In this document: piece after piece, positions 52,592-61,761 of the stretch | Numbering within the stretch: position 1 is the first letter of the stretch | How the letters are laid out: the number at the start of each line of letters is the position of its first letter | Program-made: the position numbers and the translations under genes | Notes under the pieces: generated by a model | Databases searched by the model: none | What the model saw: only the letters and a program-made list of their open reading frames with translations | Told to the model about the DNA's origin: nothing | Source: Dactylorhiza incarnata | Taxonomy: Eukaryota > Streptophyta > Magnoliopsida > Asparagales > Orchidaceae | Direction: 5' to 3' | NCBI GenBank assembly: GCA_033032865.1 | Contig: JAWHQI010000028.1 | Span: forward strand, 8,389,001 to 8,453,000 | DNA length: 64,000 nucleotides

Positions 52592-53506
52592 TCAAGACCA
52601 TCGGTATTTTAGTTTTCCCGGAAAAAGGCGAAGGCGGGAATTATAAAGGAGGACGAGATCGCCCGGCGAAAAAGTTTTTGGAAATTTTATATGCTTATCG
52701 TGATAAAACTTTGTTCGCACCTTATATAATTTATTGCTCTCATACGCATTCGCTCGCCACTCATCTAATTCGTTCATTTGGAATTTTCTTTGTTCTCCCG
52801 CTAGAGTGGAATCGAGGTTTAAAAATTTAAGCGCCCAAAATGCGCGGTGTTCTAATTCGACCGAAAGGTGGCAAGCCTTGCCATAAACCATTCGATACGG
52901 TGTACAACCGATAGCGGTCTTGTACGCCGTTTGATAGGCCCATAGCGCGTCATCGATCTTTATTGCCCAATCCTACCGATTAATAGAAACTATTTTTTCT
53001 AAAATCCGTTTTAATTCTCGATTAACAACTTCGCCTTGGCCGCTCATTTGTGGGTGATATGCAGTGGATAATTTGTGCGTGACACCATATTTTGCTAAAT
53101 TTTTTGTAAATTGACTATTGCAAAAATGGGTGCCCCGATCACACACAATAGCGCGTGGCATGCCAAATCGAGAAAATAATTTTTTTAAGAAATTAACGAC
53201 GACTCGCGCATCGTTGGTGGGGAGACCTTGCGCTTCCGCCCACCTCGATACGTAGTCGACCGCCACTAGAATATATTTATTTGAAAAAGAGGGAGGGAGA
53301 GGACCAACAAAATCGATACCCCAAAGGTCGAAAATTTCGAATTCTAAGAAAATGTTTTGGGGCATCTCATCCCGGCGAGAGATGTTCCCCGACCGCTGGC
53401 AGCTGTCGCAAGTACTCACAAGGGTGTGAGCATCTTTGAAGAGCGTGGGCCAATAAAAGCCCGCCTCCAGCGCCTTCCTCGCGGTCCGGTGGGTCCCTCG
53501 TGACAA
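52592..53506 (-). pseudogene. ATH2 integrase
   Basis: [20 protein letters not shown] and [17 protein letters not shown] (zinc region Cys pair), [11 protein letters not shown] (Asp), [15 protein letters not shown] (Asp), [15 protein letters not shown] (Glu), then TAG at 52970, then [38 protein letters not shown] and [11 protein letters not shown], the Athila C-terminal blocks. The D,D,E triad is present. A frameshift near 53500 separates the zinc-site His residues, read in the RNase H frame, from the rest. One stop plus one frameshift is the whole visible damage. Confidence 0.9.
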
Positions 53507-54036
53507 TGACGTAAAATTGTAAAGCCTTCCTCACTTGAAACACATCTTCTCACACCCTGGCATGCGCATACACGGAATAAAAAGGGGTCCTCCCAGAAGT
53601 TATTCTTTAAATCAGAAAAGAATTTCTTCTTTTGCTGACTCGAGAATTCTTTTGGCAGGACCCGGGCTACTAAATAGTTAGCCAAATCCGCAAACCAGGG
53701 GGTAGAAGATGAATTAATATTTTCGAGAGCTAGGAGGCGCTCTTCGGGAAATTTATCGTTGATGTCGGCCTCTATTAATGCTTCCGAGGAGAGATTTTCT
53801 AAACGAGAAAGGTAATCGGCCGCCAAGTTTTCTGCTCCTCTTTTATCCCGGATCTCTAAATCAAACTCCTGCAAGAGGAGGATCCATCGCAAAAGACGAG
53901 GCCTGGCGTCCGATTTACTTAAGAGATACCTAAGCGCGGAGTGATCAGTGAAGACGATAACTTTTGAGAGAGTGATATACGACCTAAACTTATCGAAGGT
54001 GAAAACGATTGCTAGAAGTTCCTTCTCGGTCGTGGT
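53507..54036 (-). pseudogene. ATH2 RNase H
   Basis: Follows RT after a TAG (54034-54036). [30 protein letters not shown] (Asp) and [20 protein letters not shown], then [12 protein letters not shown] (Asp), and a linker to the integrase zinc site. The frame is shared with RT apart from the one stop, and is lost near 53500. Confidence 0.87.
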
Positions 54037-55965
54037 CTAGTTTTCTTGTGCCGACGTGAGTGTTTTGCTCGCATAAAAGATCGGGTGAAAATACTTACTC
54101 ACCCGTTGGCCTAAAACGGCACCAACCGCAATATCACTCGCATCGCACATGATTTCAAAAGGGAGCGACCAATCTGGGGCGACTAGAATCGGGGAGTTTA
54201 TAAGTTTCTCTTTGATAAGTTGAAAGGCTAAATGGCATTCATTGTTAAAAAGAAAAGATGTTTCTTTCTCGAGAAGATGGGTTAACGGCTTTGTGATTTT
54301 GGAAAAATTTTGTATAAAGCGCCGATAGAACCCCGCGTGGCCTAGGAAACTCCTAATAGCTTTTACGTTTGTTGGAGGGGGGAGCTTTTCAATTACTTCG
54401 ATCTTGGCCCTATCGACCTCGATCCCCTTGCCCAAAATTTTATGGCCAAGGACTAGTCCTTCCTTGACCATAAAATGGCATTTTTCCCAATTAAGCGCTA
54501 AATTCGTTTCCTCACATCGCTGCAACACGCGCTCGAGATTTTTTAAACAGTTTTCAAATGAACTTTCGTATACAGAGAAGTCGTCCATAAATACTTCAAT
54601 CACCTCCTCTACTAACTCGTCAAATATTGCCAGCATACATCTTTGGAATGTAGCTGGTGAGTTACAAAGACCGAATGGCATCCTTCGGTAAGCGAAGGTG
54701 CCAAAGGGACAAGTGAAAGTGGTTTTCTCTTGGTCGTCGGACGAAATCAGGATTTGGAAGTATCCCGACAAACCATCGAGAAAATAGTAGTAGGAGTGAC
54801 CCGAGAGGCGCTCTAAAATTTGGTCGATAAATGGTAGAGGGAAGTGATCCTTATGGGTGGCATCATTTAGTTTCCGATAGTCGATGCACATCCGCCAACC
54901 CGTAATAGTACGGGTTGGGATCAATTCGTTATTTTCGTTCGCAACTACCGTGACACCACCTTTCTTTGGCACGACTTGTACTGGGCTAACCCAAGTACTA
55001 TCTGATATCGGGTAGATGATTCCCGCGTCCAGAAGTTTTATAACTTCGGCCTTAACGACTTCTTTCATGTTTGGGTTTAGTAGTCGTTGAGGCTGGACTA
55101 AGTTGCGGGAATTTTCTTCAAGAAAGATTTTATGAGTGCAGAAAGATGGGTTTATACCCTTTATATCCGATAATTGCCACGCAATTGCGTGGCGGTGCTT
55201 TCTTAAGACTGTAGTCAACTCAGAAATTTCTGAGTTGCTAAGATCGGATGAAATGATGATGGGTAGCTTAGACTCTTTTTCCAAAAACAAATATTTAAGG
55301 TGAGGGGGAAGTTGTTTCAACTCTAATTCGGGTGGTTCTTCATAAGAAGTTTTAATTTTCAATTTTTCTAGAAATAACGGTTCGGGTGGAGTGGGGTGAG
55401 AAATTTCTTCTTCAACATAAAAGAGCTCTACTGGCTCGGAATCACTACTTGCTGATGAAACTAACTCGAGGGATGAATCGAACTCACAACACTCTTCCAA
55501 GTAAGAACATGAATCGTCGTTTTCTAGCGTGTTCCGCATCGAGGAATTTATGCTGAAAGTATCTTCATCGTCTCCAACCCGTAGGAGGTGCTTTCCGTTA
55601 CTTAGGTCTATAATAGCGCGGGAGGTGGCAAGGAAGGGGCGACCGAGTATGAGCGGTACTTCGGCATCCTCTTCGATGTCAAGAATGACAAAATCCACCG
55701 GGAAGATGAATTTGTCAACCTTGACGAGCACGTCCTCCACTATTCCTATCGGATATTTTAAAGAACGATCCGCTAATTGGATACTCATTCGAGTGGGCCT
55801 TGGATTTCCTAGACCTAGCTTTTTGAACAAAGAAAACGGCATAAGGTTGATGCTTGCTCCAAGATCCGCTAAGGCGTGTTTTACTAACGAATTGCCAAAT
55901 AGATATGGGATGGAAAACCGTCCCGGGTGGTTTGCTTTTTTAGGCAATTTATTGAGTACAACCAC
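54037..55965 (-). CDS. ATH2 protease and reverse transcriptase
   Basis: 642 open codons. Protease: HALADLGASINLMPFSLFKK (active Asp) and VPLILGRPFLATSRAIIDLS near residues 30-140. Acidic linker to about 250. RT: KHRHAIAWQLSDIKGINPSF, GWRMCIDYRKLNDATHKDHF, YYYFLDGLSGYFQI (Asp), AYRRMPFGLCNSPATFQRCM, EVFMDDFSVYESS (catalytic F-M-D-D), LGHKILGKGIEVDRAKIEVI and SFLGHAGFYRRFIQNFSKIT. It ends in the RNase H start (CDASDIAVGAVLGQR). All RT catalytic residues are present. It is in frame with gag across one TAA; the start given is only the first methionine. Confidence 0.92.
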   Translation of the reverse strand: MVVLNKLPKKANHPGRFSIPYLFGNSLVKHALADLGASINLMPFSLFKKLGLGNPRPTRMSIQLADRSLKYPIGIVEDVLVKVDKFIFPVDFVILDIEEDAEVPLILGRPFLATSRAIIDLSNGKHLLRVGDDEDTFSINSSMRNTLENDDSCSYLEECCEFDSSLELVSSASSDSEPVELFYVEEEISHPTPPEPLFLEKLKIKTSYEEPPELELKQLPPHLKYLFLEKESKLPIIISSDLSNSEISELTTVLRKHRHAIAWQLSDIKGINPSFCTHKIFLEENSRNLVQPQRLLNPNMKEVVKAEVIKLLDAGIIYPISDSTWVSPVQVVPKKGGVTVVANENNELIPTRTITGWRMCIDYRKLNDATHKDHFPLPFIDQILERLSGHSYYYFLDGLSGYFQILISSDDQEKTTFTCPFGTFAYRRMPFGLCNSPATFQRCMLAIFDELVEEVIEVFMDDFSVYESSFENCLKNLERVLQRCEETNLALNWEKCHFMVKEGLVLGHKILGKGIEVDRAKIEVIEKLPPPTNVKAIRSFLGHAGFYRRFIQNFSKITKPLTHLLEKETSFLFNNECHLAFQLIKEKLINSPILVAPDWSLPFEIMCDASDIAVGAVLGQRVSKYFHPIFYASKTLTSAQEN

Positions 55966-56004
55966 GGAGCATTCTGCAAAAACCTCTTCAATCGGAGAGA
56001 GTTT

Positions 56005-57225
56005 TTATTGTTGCGGTGGAAAACCAGGTGGATTAAAATTTTGAGAAATCAAATTTGGAGGCGGAGTTAAGTTAAGAAGTTCATTAGGGGGAGGTTGATT
56101 TAAATTCATAGGACGCTGAGCATTTCCTTGGTTGCTCCATGAGAAATTCGAATGATTCCTATAACCTGCATTGTATGTGTTGTTATACGGAGCGGTATTG
56201 GGGTTATAGGAAGGCCGAGGCGGATTTCCCATGTAGTCAACGTGTTCTTCAATTAAAACGTTATTAGCCCAAGGAGGAGTGGCGGAGGAAGCAGACATCT
56301 CCGCCACTTGCTTTGTTAAGCGCTCAACTTGTAAAGCCAAATTCGCGTTTGCGTCTATTTCGAAAATTTCGGCCGGCTTATTAGGCCGCGCTCGGGGCAT
56401 GTTCCATTGGTACGCATTTGTGGCCATCTCTTCGAAAAGCTCTTGAGCGGCGACCGGGGTTTTGTTATTTAAATTCCCCCCGGCGGCCGCATCAATCATT
56501 TGCCTCGTTTGGAGATTTAAGCCATTATAAAATATTTGCACTTGTTGCCAAGTGGCAAGTGCGTGGTGAGGGCATCGGCGCAAAAGCTCCTTGTAGCGCT
56601 CCCATGTGTCATAGAGAGTCTCCAAGTCGATTTGCATGAACGACGCAATATCCGTGCGCAATTTAGCGGTCTTTGAAGGCGGGAAATATTTATTGAGAAA
56701 TTTTTCCGCCATTTCGGCCCATGTAGTGATGGATCCCCTAGGTAGGGAGCCCAGCCATTGCTTGGCCTTAGACCACAAAGAAAAAGGAAAAAGACGTAAT
56801 CGAATGGCGTCATCGGTGACGCCATTGATCTTAAAAGTGTCGCAAATTTCAAGAAAGTAAGAAATATGTGAATTTGGATCCTCGTCCGGTTGACCATCAA
56901 AGGTCACCGATTGTTGCACCATTTGTATGATGCTGGACTTGATCTCAAAATTATTGTTCGCCACCGTGGGGCGAACAATACTCGATTGTGTGCCTTCCAA
57001 ATTCGCCCGCGCATAATAGGACATAGTCCGTTGCGCGTCCTCATCAGGATTTGGCTCGTTAAGATTAGGAGGATTAAGATTATGATCCATATTCGCTGTG
57101 TTAGTGTCCCCGATCGACTCTTCGGATTCTACTTGATTTCCCTGATCACGAGAATGGCGGTGCCTCAAAAGGGTTCGCTCGATCTCCAGATCAAAAGGTA
57201 GAATCGAAGTGCTACCTCGGGTCAT
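56005..57225 (-). CDS. ATH2 Gag
   Basis: ATG at 57225, 406 codons. Basic N-terminus (RTLLRHRHSRDQG), then the capsid region: SIIQMVQQSVTFDGQPDEDP, YFLEICDTFKINGVTDDAIR, LRLFPFSLWSKAKQWLGSLP, ITTWAEMAEKFLNKYFPPSK, ERYKELLRRCPHHALATWQQ, TRQMIDAAAGGNLNNKTPV; then an Asn/Pro-rich tail. The Athila gag normally continues through a basic, coiled segment before protease; here the tail meets a TAA and the protease leader (IEEVFAECSVVVLNKLPKK) follows at once, so that segment may be deleted. Particle protein. Confidence 0.9.
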   Translation of the reverse strand: MTRGSTSILPFDLEIERTLLRHRHSRDQGNQVESEESIGDTNTANMDHNLNPPNLNEPNPDEDAQRTMSYYARANLEGTQSSIVRPTVANNNFEIKSSIIQMVQQSVTFDGQPDEDPNSHISYFLEICDTFKINGVTDDAIRLRLFPFSLWSKAKQWLGSLPRGSITTWAEMAEKFLNKYFPPSKTAKLRTDIASFMQIDLETLYDTWERYKELLRRCPHHALATWQQVQIFYNGLNLQTRQMIDAAAGGNLNNKTPVAAQELFEEMATNAYQWNMPRARPNKPAEIFEIDANANLALQVERLTKQVAEMSASSATPPWANNVLIEEHVDYMGNPPRPSYNPNTAPYNNTYNAGYRNHSNFSWSNQGNAQRPMNLNQPPPNELLNLTPPPNLISQNFNPPGFPPQQ

Positions 57226-57382
57226 ACACTAAAAAGAGAAGAAAGGAAGAAGAAAAACTAATTTTTTTTTCTTTTTAAAATTTAGAAAAAGCAAAATAAA
57301 ATAAAAAGAAGCATGATAAAATTAATAGCTATCCTCTTTTCAAAATATCCACGCAAAGTCCCCGTCAACGGCGCCAAAAACT
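57226..57382 (-). other. ATH2 leader and primer binding site
   Basis: Minus strand TGGCGCCGTTGACGGGGAC (57358-57376), an Athila-type primer site of aspartate-tRNA form, then about 130 bp of A-rich leader to the gag ATG. Confidence 0.88.
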
Positions 57383-57975
57383 TGATATAGATTTTTCGGT
57401 TTAGAAATTTAGTGAAGGTTTGAGATTTTCTCCAAAACTATATCTGATAAAGACAAGTGTACCTTATCGTCTATAGTATAGGATATTTAGGAATATCAAG
57501 GTCGTATTCCACGGGGCGCGTTGATTACTTCTACTTCGAGGAAAATCACTATTATTTTATCGACGAAAATTTGAGGTTTTGATTACTTACTAAAAAGAGA
57601 AACTAATTGCAAGCTAAATGAGAAGATTAAACATTGCATGAAGGGAAAGGAAAATTAACATTCATAAAAGAGAAAATACTAAGGAGAGAAAGAGAACATG
57701 AAAGAGGAAACTTAATTTTATTGAAAACCAAAACGATTACAAGCTTAAAGAGAGGTTACAAAAAGCTAGAAAAGTAAAGTTACAAGCTTTAATTAACTAA
57801 TGCAAGCAAGAAATAAAAACTAGTACATTACATGAAAAAGAGAACATGAAAGATTAAGGAAGAACATGAACATGAAAGACTCACTATCAGCTCTAGCAGT
57901 ACCTCACCCACTCCAAAATTCTGAACCCTGGACTCAAGGAGAGCCTCTAAATTTATAGGCAAAAATTCCAGATTA
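57383..57975 (-). repeat. ATH2 5' LTR, truncated by TEK1
   Basis: Matches 49593-50187 of the 3' LTR, including the TATA box, and breaks off at CCAGATTA (57975). The U3 array is missing because the TEK1 LTR starts exactly where it would begin. Confidence 0.9.
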
Positions 57976-58999
57976 TGTAAGACCCACCTCCCGGAACACA
58001 AGACACGGCCAAGGGGAGTCTTATGCCCAGGACAGCCTCCTTGCGAAAGTGCAAGCACACGAGCTAGCCTCCCCCACAAGACGCCTATCCTGCCAGCCAA
58101 ACCAACTAAACAGCGCCAACCCATCAAAAAAAGAAAGCATTAAAAGCCATATATTCACAATAAGTACAAGAAGGACAGAAAGCTACGCAAGCTCCTGCAA
58201 ATCATCAGAGTATCAAACTAAATGCCCCAAGGGCTACATCTCAGAACACTCACTCGCCTCTGCCACTAACGGTAGCCAGGGTATCATGGTCTCCGGCCCT
58301 GTCATCCTGACCTGACTATCCTCCTCCAGCACCGTGCACTACTGCTCTAAGGAACACTCCTAATAAGAGGGACGTAGCAACCGTTAGTCATAAAGACTAA
58401 GTGGCTTCACATCTGCTCCCCCGGCGACTCCAAGGCACCGGGCGGAAGGAAGGAAGAAAAGCTGCAATATAAGCAATAGTATATACAAGCAGGTGACAGG
58501 AATGGTTGATCATATATGTCGGTTGTATAAGTACCCAAGTACTTGTAATGGCACTAACTAAGTTGTTCATAAGTATATAAGTAGCAATGGTTGTAAATGC
58601 AAGTACTGGTAACATGTATAATAAGCACAACTAACAAGTATATGACAATGGCAGAGTATAAGTAAGTAGTGAAATAACACAGAAGTAAGCAGTTCATATC
58701 GTACCTTAACTTATATGAATGCCCATACAAACTTATAAGTTAAGATTTCCAAACTGGGACCCATCATATAAAAGAGCCCATACTAATTTATATGATGGAC
58801 CCGATGCGGTGCAATGCTATGATTATGAATGATGAATGCAATGCAATGATTATGATATGATGAACTCACCCATGCATTTTCCTATGTCGACATAGACCTT
58901 TAGTTCTCGCTTTTTGAGGGGTAGCTAACTGCTCAGGCATCTCCCGTCGTGGCCATACGGAGATAGTGGAACGAGCTCCTCCACTACTAGGAGGGTATG

Positions 59000-59405
59000 A
59001 ACAGTACCAGTCCTAGGCCTCTGTATGCCTCGACGCTAAGAACACACAGCGGAGACCCTGCGTACTGCTCGACGCTAAGAGCACACAGCGGGGCCTCCAA
59101 GGACACAGAAGGGGACTTGGGTAGGTGAGCTCCAAGAGTCCAACCCAATCGGTCTAGAGTCTAACTGTCAGCTTCTGTCGGTGTCACGACTAGCAAGCCC
59201 GTAGACCCGCCACAAGTATCCTCCAACCAGGATCACTACACCACCATGTGTGAACCATGCATATTCATGTAGTTCCCATGCATACACCGTGCTATCAAGC
59301 ACCCAAGGACTCAACCAGTCCTAGGCCTTTGTACGCCTCGATGCTAAGAACACACATCGGAGACCCTGCGTACTGCTCGACGCTAAGAGCACACAGTGGA
59401 GCCTT
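59000..59405. repeat. Direct repeat pair in the TEK1 LTR
   Basis: 59000-59096 and 59315-59405 share about 90 bp (CCTCGACGCTAAGAACACAC type), each with an internal half-repeat CTCGACGCTAAGA(A/G)CACACAG. Confidence 0.85.
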
Positions 59406-61304
59406 CTTATCTTTCACATCATACCAGTCAACTGATGCTAACTAGCATCCAAGGCCCCCAACATTAGGGTCCTTAACATATCACCGCAAGATATAACCAT
59501 ACCTTATAATCCACCCCAAGCCATCAATGCTAACCATACCAAGTTATCATAACTCTTTTGCGGTGGCGAGTGTATATCATGGAAATTACTCTACGAAAAT
59601 CTGTAGGACTAGTTGTGTACGGTGTCATATTCATATTTTACTAAATATGTAATCCCCAACATATCACCAATATTCAATCGTCTTAGGTACAAATCACAAC
59701 GTGATTCAACACGATTAAAGCTATCAAGCTTATGGGGAGGTCATCACCAATCTACCTCATCCAATAGATTATCGAGCAATGTGAATATTAATTCATTCAT
59801 GTCCTTTTTACGATTCCACATAAATCTACAATTGAAGGTTCATTCAAGGGGTCATCTTAACAGAAATAAATCTGAAATCATTATCACAAGCCAATGCTAG
59901 CATATTCATGATTCATACAAAATTCCGGCCCAAACAGGCTTCACATTCAGCATTTATATCCCTTTCGAGTTGTGAAATAACACGGCAATAACTTTAATAC
60001 TACTTAATCACAAATTATGAATTTCAACAAGGATGTACATATTTTTATCACCTATGTCTCTAACAATTTTCATGAGCATCCCACCAATATAATAAGAGAA
60101 ATCCACAAAATACTGAGATCGGAAGTGTTATGACACAGTTTACTAAAACTGGATTTCTGGGAGTTCTACTCCACCCCAAATTATGTGCCACACCATTTTG
60201 GAAAGCTCTCATCAAGGACTACAACATTCATGTTGAGTTCGAAACCCAGATCCAAGTGGATCCTACCTAAAATCTGCTCTGAAGTGAACTACAGCAATCT
60301 GGACAGCAAAAACAGAACGCACTTAACACCTCCCAGCTTTCTGGACAGTCCACTCGACTGGACTTGTAGGGAGCTACAGGTCACTTCAGAAAACACGTAA
60401 CCTATCGTCGGAAAGCTCTTTCCGGGGGATACAACTTTCATGTTGAGGCCGAAGTCTAATACCAGTGGGATCAAGCCTAAAAATTGGCTTGAACCCAGCT
60501 GCGCATAATTTTTCCCTTAATAACCAAGTGCAATGTTATAAATTGAAACCTTCTTTAGCAAGGGGCTATTACCATCTTTATCTCAAGATATAATCAAAAG
60601 GCATATTTAACATGGGATTTTCCAGCATTTTTATCACAAAAGATATAATTTAAAGCCTACTTAACAGGGGACTATTCATCATCTTCCCAAAACAAGGGTT
60701 AGGTCATTTCACATCCTCTCCTCCAATACTCCCTCCAAAGACCACCATTCTTCACGAAATCAAGCTTTAAATCTTCGTATTGAAGAGAGGAGTTGATTGA
60801 AGGTAATAACATGGCGACGGCGCCTTAGAACGAAAGTTCTAGCGTGGTCTCTTCCTACGAAACTTCATGGAACTCACTGAATCAAACTCTTTTGAGTTCA
60901 ATGTCTCTCATAATATTCAGATCTAAAGATCTAACACCAAGGGAGAGGGGTCGGAAGTCACCTTATTTCCGGCCGACGATCACGATTGTCTCCTCGGCGG
61001 TATGGCGGCGGTTGGACGAGCTGAAATCCTCCTCCAAGCTTGCTCCTTCAAAACCCTAGGTCAAAACCTTGAGGGGAGGTTGGAAATGAAGAGGAAGTAA
61101 AAGAAGAAGAAGAAGAGAGGAAGGAGAAGGTGAACAATCCCATCTGATTGGGAGAGTTCAGCTCTTTAGGAAGAATCAAGTAGTGGGATTAGCTTAGGAT
61201 TGCATTAATGGTAAACCTTTCCCCTAAGCATAAATCTTGAAACTCTACCATTACATGTCAACCTCCTATTGGTCCCAAACTCCACCAGGAGCCTTATCCT
61301 ATGC

Positions 61305-61312
61305 ATTATAAG
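61305..61312 (-). promoter_or_regulatory. TATA-like box of the TEK1 LTR
   Basis: Minus strand TTATAATG, 28 bp downstream of the palindrome array. A weak match, listed because its place fits the other LTRs. Confidence 0.35.
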
Positions 61313-61340
61313 CCACCACCAAACAGAAACCCCGTGACTC

Positions 61341-61492
61341 TGACACGGCCGGTAGCACCGACGGTAGCACTACGCCGGGTGCTAGCCCTTCTCAGCCATC
61401 TCGACGGCACCGCTGAGATAATTCGGTCGTCTCGACGGCCGCTGAGACGATTCGCTAGCGCCGGCGGTAGCGATACCGCCGGGCGCTAGCGA
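61341..61492. repeat. TEK1 U3 inverted-repeat array (CCGCTGAGA, CTAGCGCC/GGCGCTAG, CTCGACGGC)
   Basis: A mix of CCGCTGAGA(T/C) with CTCAG partners, GGTAGCACCGACGGTAGCAC repeats and CTAGCGCCGGCGGTAGCG/CCGCCGGGCGCTAGCG palindromes in 150 bp. The CCGCTGAGAC core is the same as in COP2. Confidence 0.8.
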
Positions 61493-61761
61493 CAGAGATC
61501 AAAATATAGCAGTTTTGATTTTAATCCTAGGGAGCTACACAGCTCTCCAGAAAACGTGCAACCAGTCGATGGAAAGGTATTTTCGAGGGCTACAACTTTC
61601 ACGTTGAGCCCAAGGTCTGAATCCTGCTGGGTCATGCCTAAAAAGTGCCTCAAACCCAGCTGCGCGCCTTACCCAGATTCAGAATTTAGTAAATTTCTAG
61701 TTTATGCAACTCCAAGTGACACATGTCACTCGAGGGGTCTAGCGCGGACGGCGATGTTACA

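Larger units (their letters stand above)
49593..57975 (-). mobile_element. ATH2: Athila-type Ty3/gypsy element, nearly complete
   Basis: Minus strand: 5' LTR 57383-57975 (cut by TEK1), aspartate-tRNA-type primer site, gag, protease, RT, RNase H, integrase, long non-coding 3' region, polypurine tract, 3' LTR 49593-50816. The gag capsid block (SITTWAEMAEKFLNKYFPPS), the DLGASINLMP protease and the primer site are Athila marks. No envelope-like ORF is present. Presumed target duplicate TGCCC (49588-49592); its partner would lie beyond TEK1. Confidence 0.93.
60195..61670. repeat. Three diverged modules in the TEK1 LTR
   Basis: Modules at about 60195-60300, 60365-60510 and 61520-61670 share GGAAAG(C/G)T...CTACAACTTTCATGTTGAG and CTGCGC ends. 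The second and third also share GGGAGCTACA. Confidence 0.78.
57976..61761 (-). repeat. TEK1: 3.8 kb LTR of a Tekay/Del-like gypsy element
   Basis: 3786 bp, TGTAA...TTACA ends. On the minus strand the sequence directly before it (61762-61800) reads TTTCGGGGACGAAATT followed by a T/A-rich tail, the form found at the end of pol in Tekay/Del chromoviruses, so this is the 3' LTR. Very long LTRs fit that group. Inside are 90-bp direct repeats (59000-59405), three related modules of about 140 bp (60195, 60385, 61525) and a palindrome array (61341-61492). No coding seen. Only one LTR is in the window. Confidence 0.75.

Noticed and set aside
60720..61130. Possible host gene fragment near the CTTCTCC and GAAGAAGAAG stretches
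   Set aside because: Inside the TEK1 LTR boundaries, frames short and inconsistent; typical of long LTR leaders.
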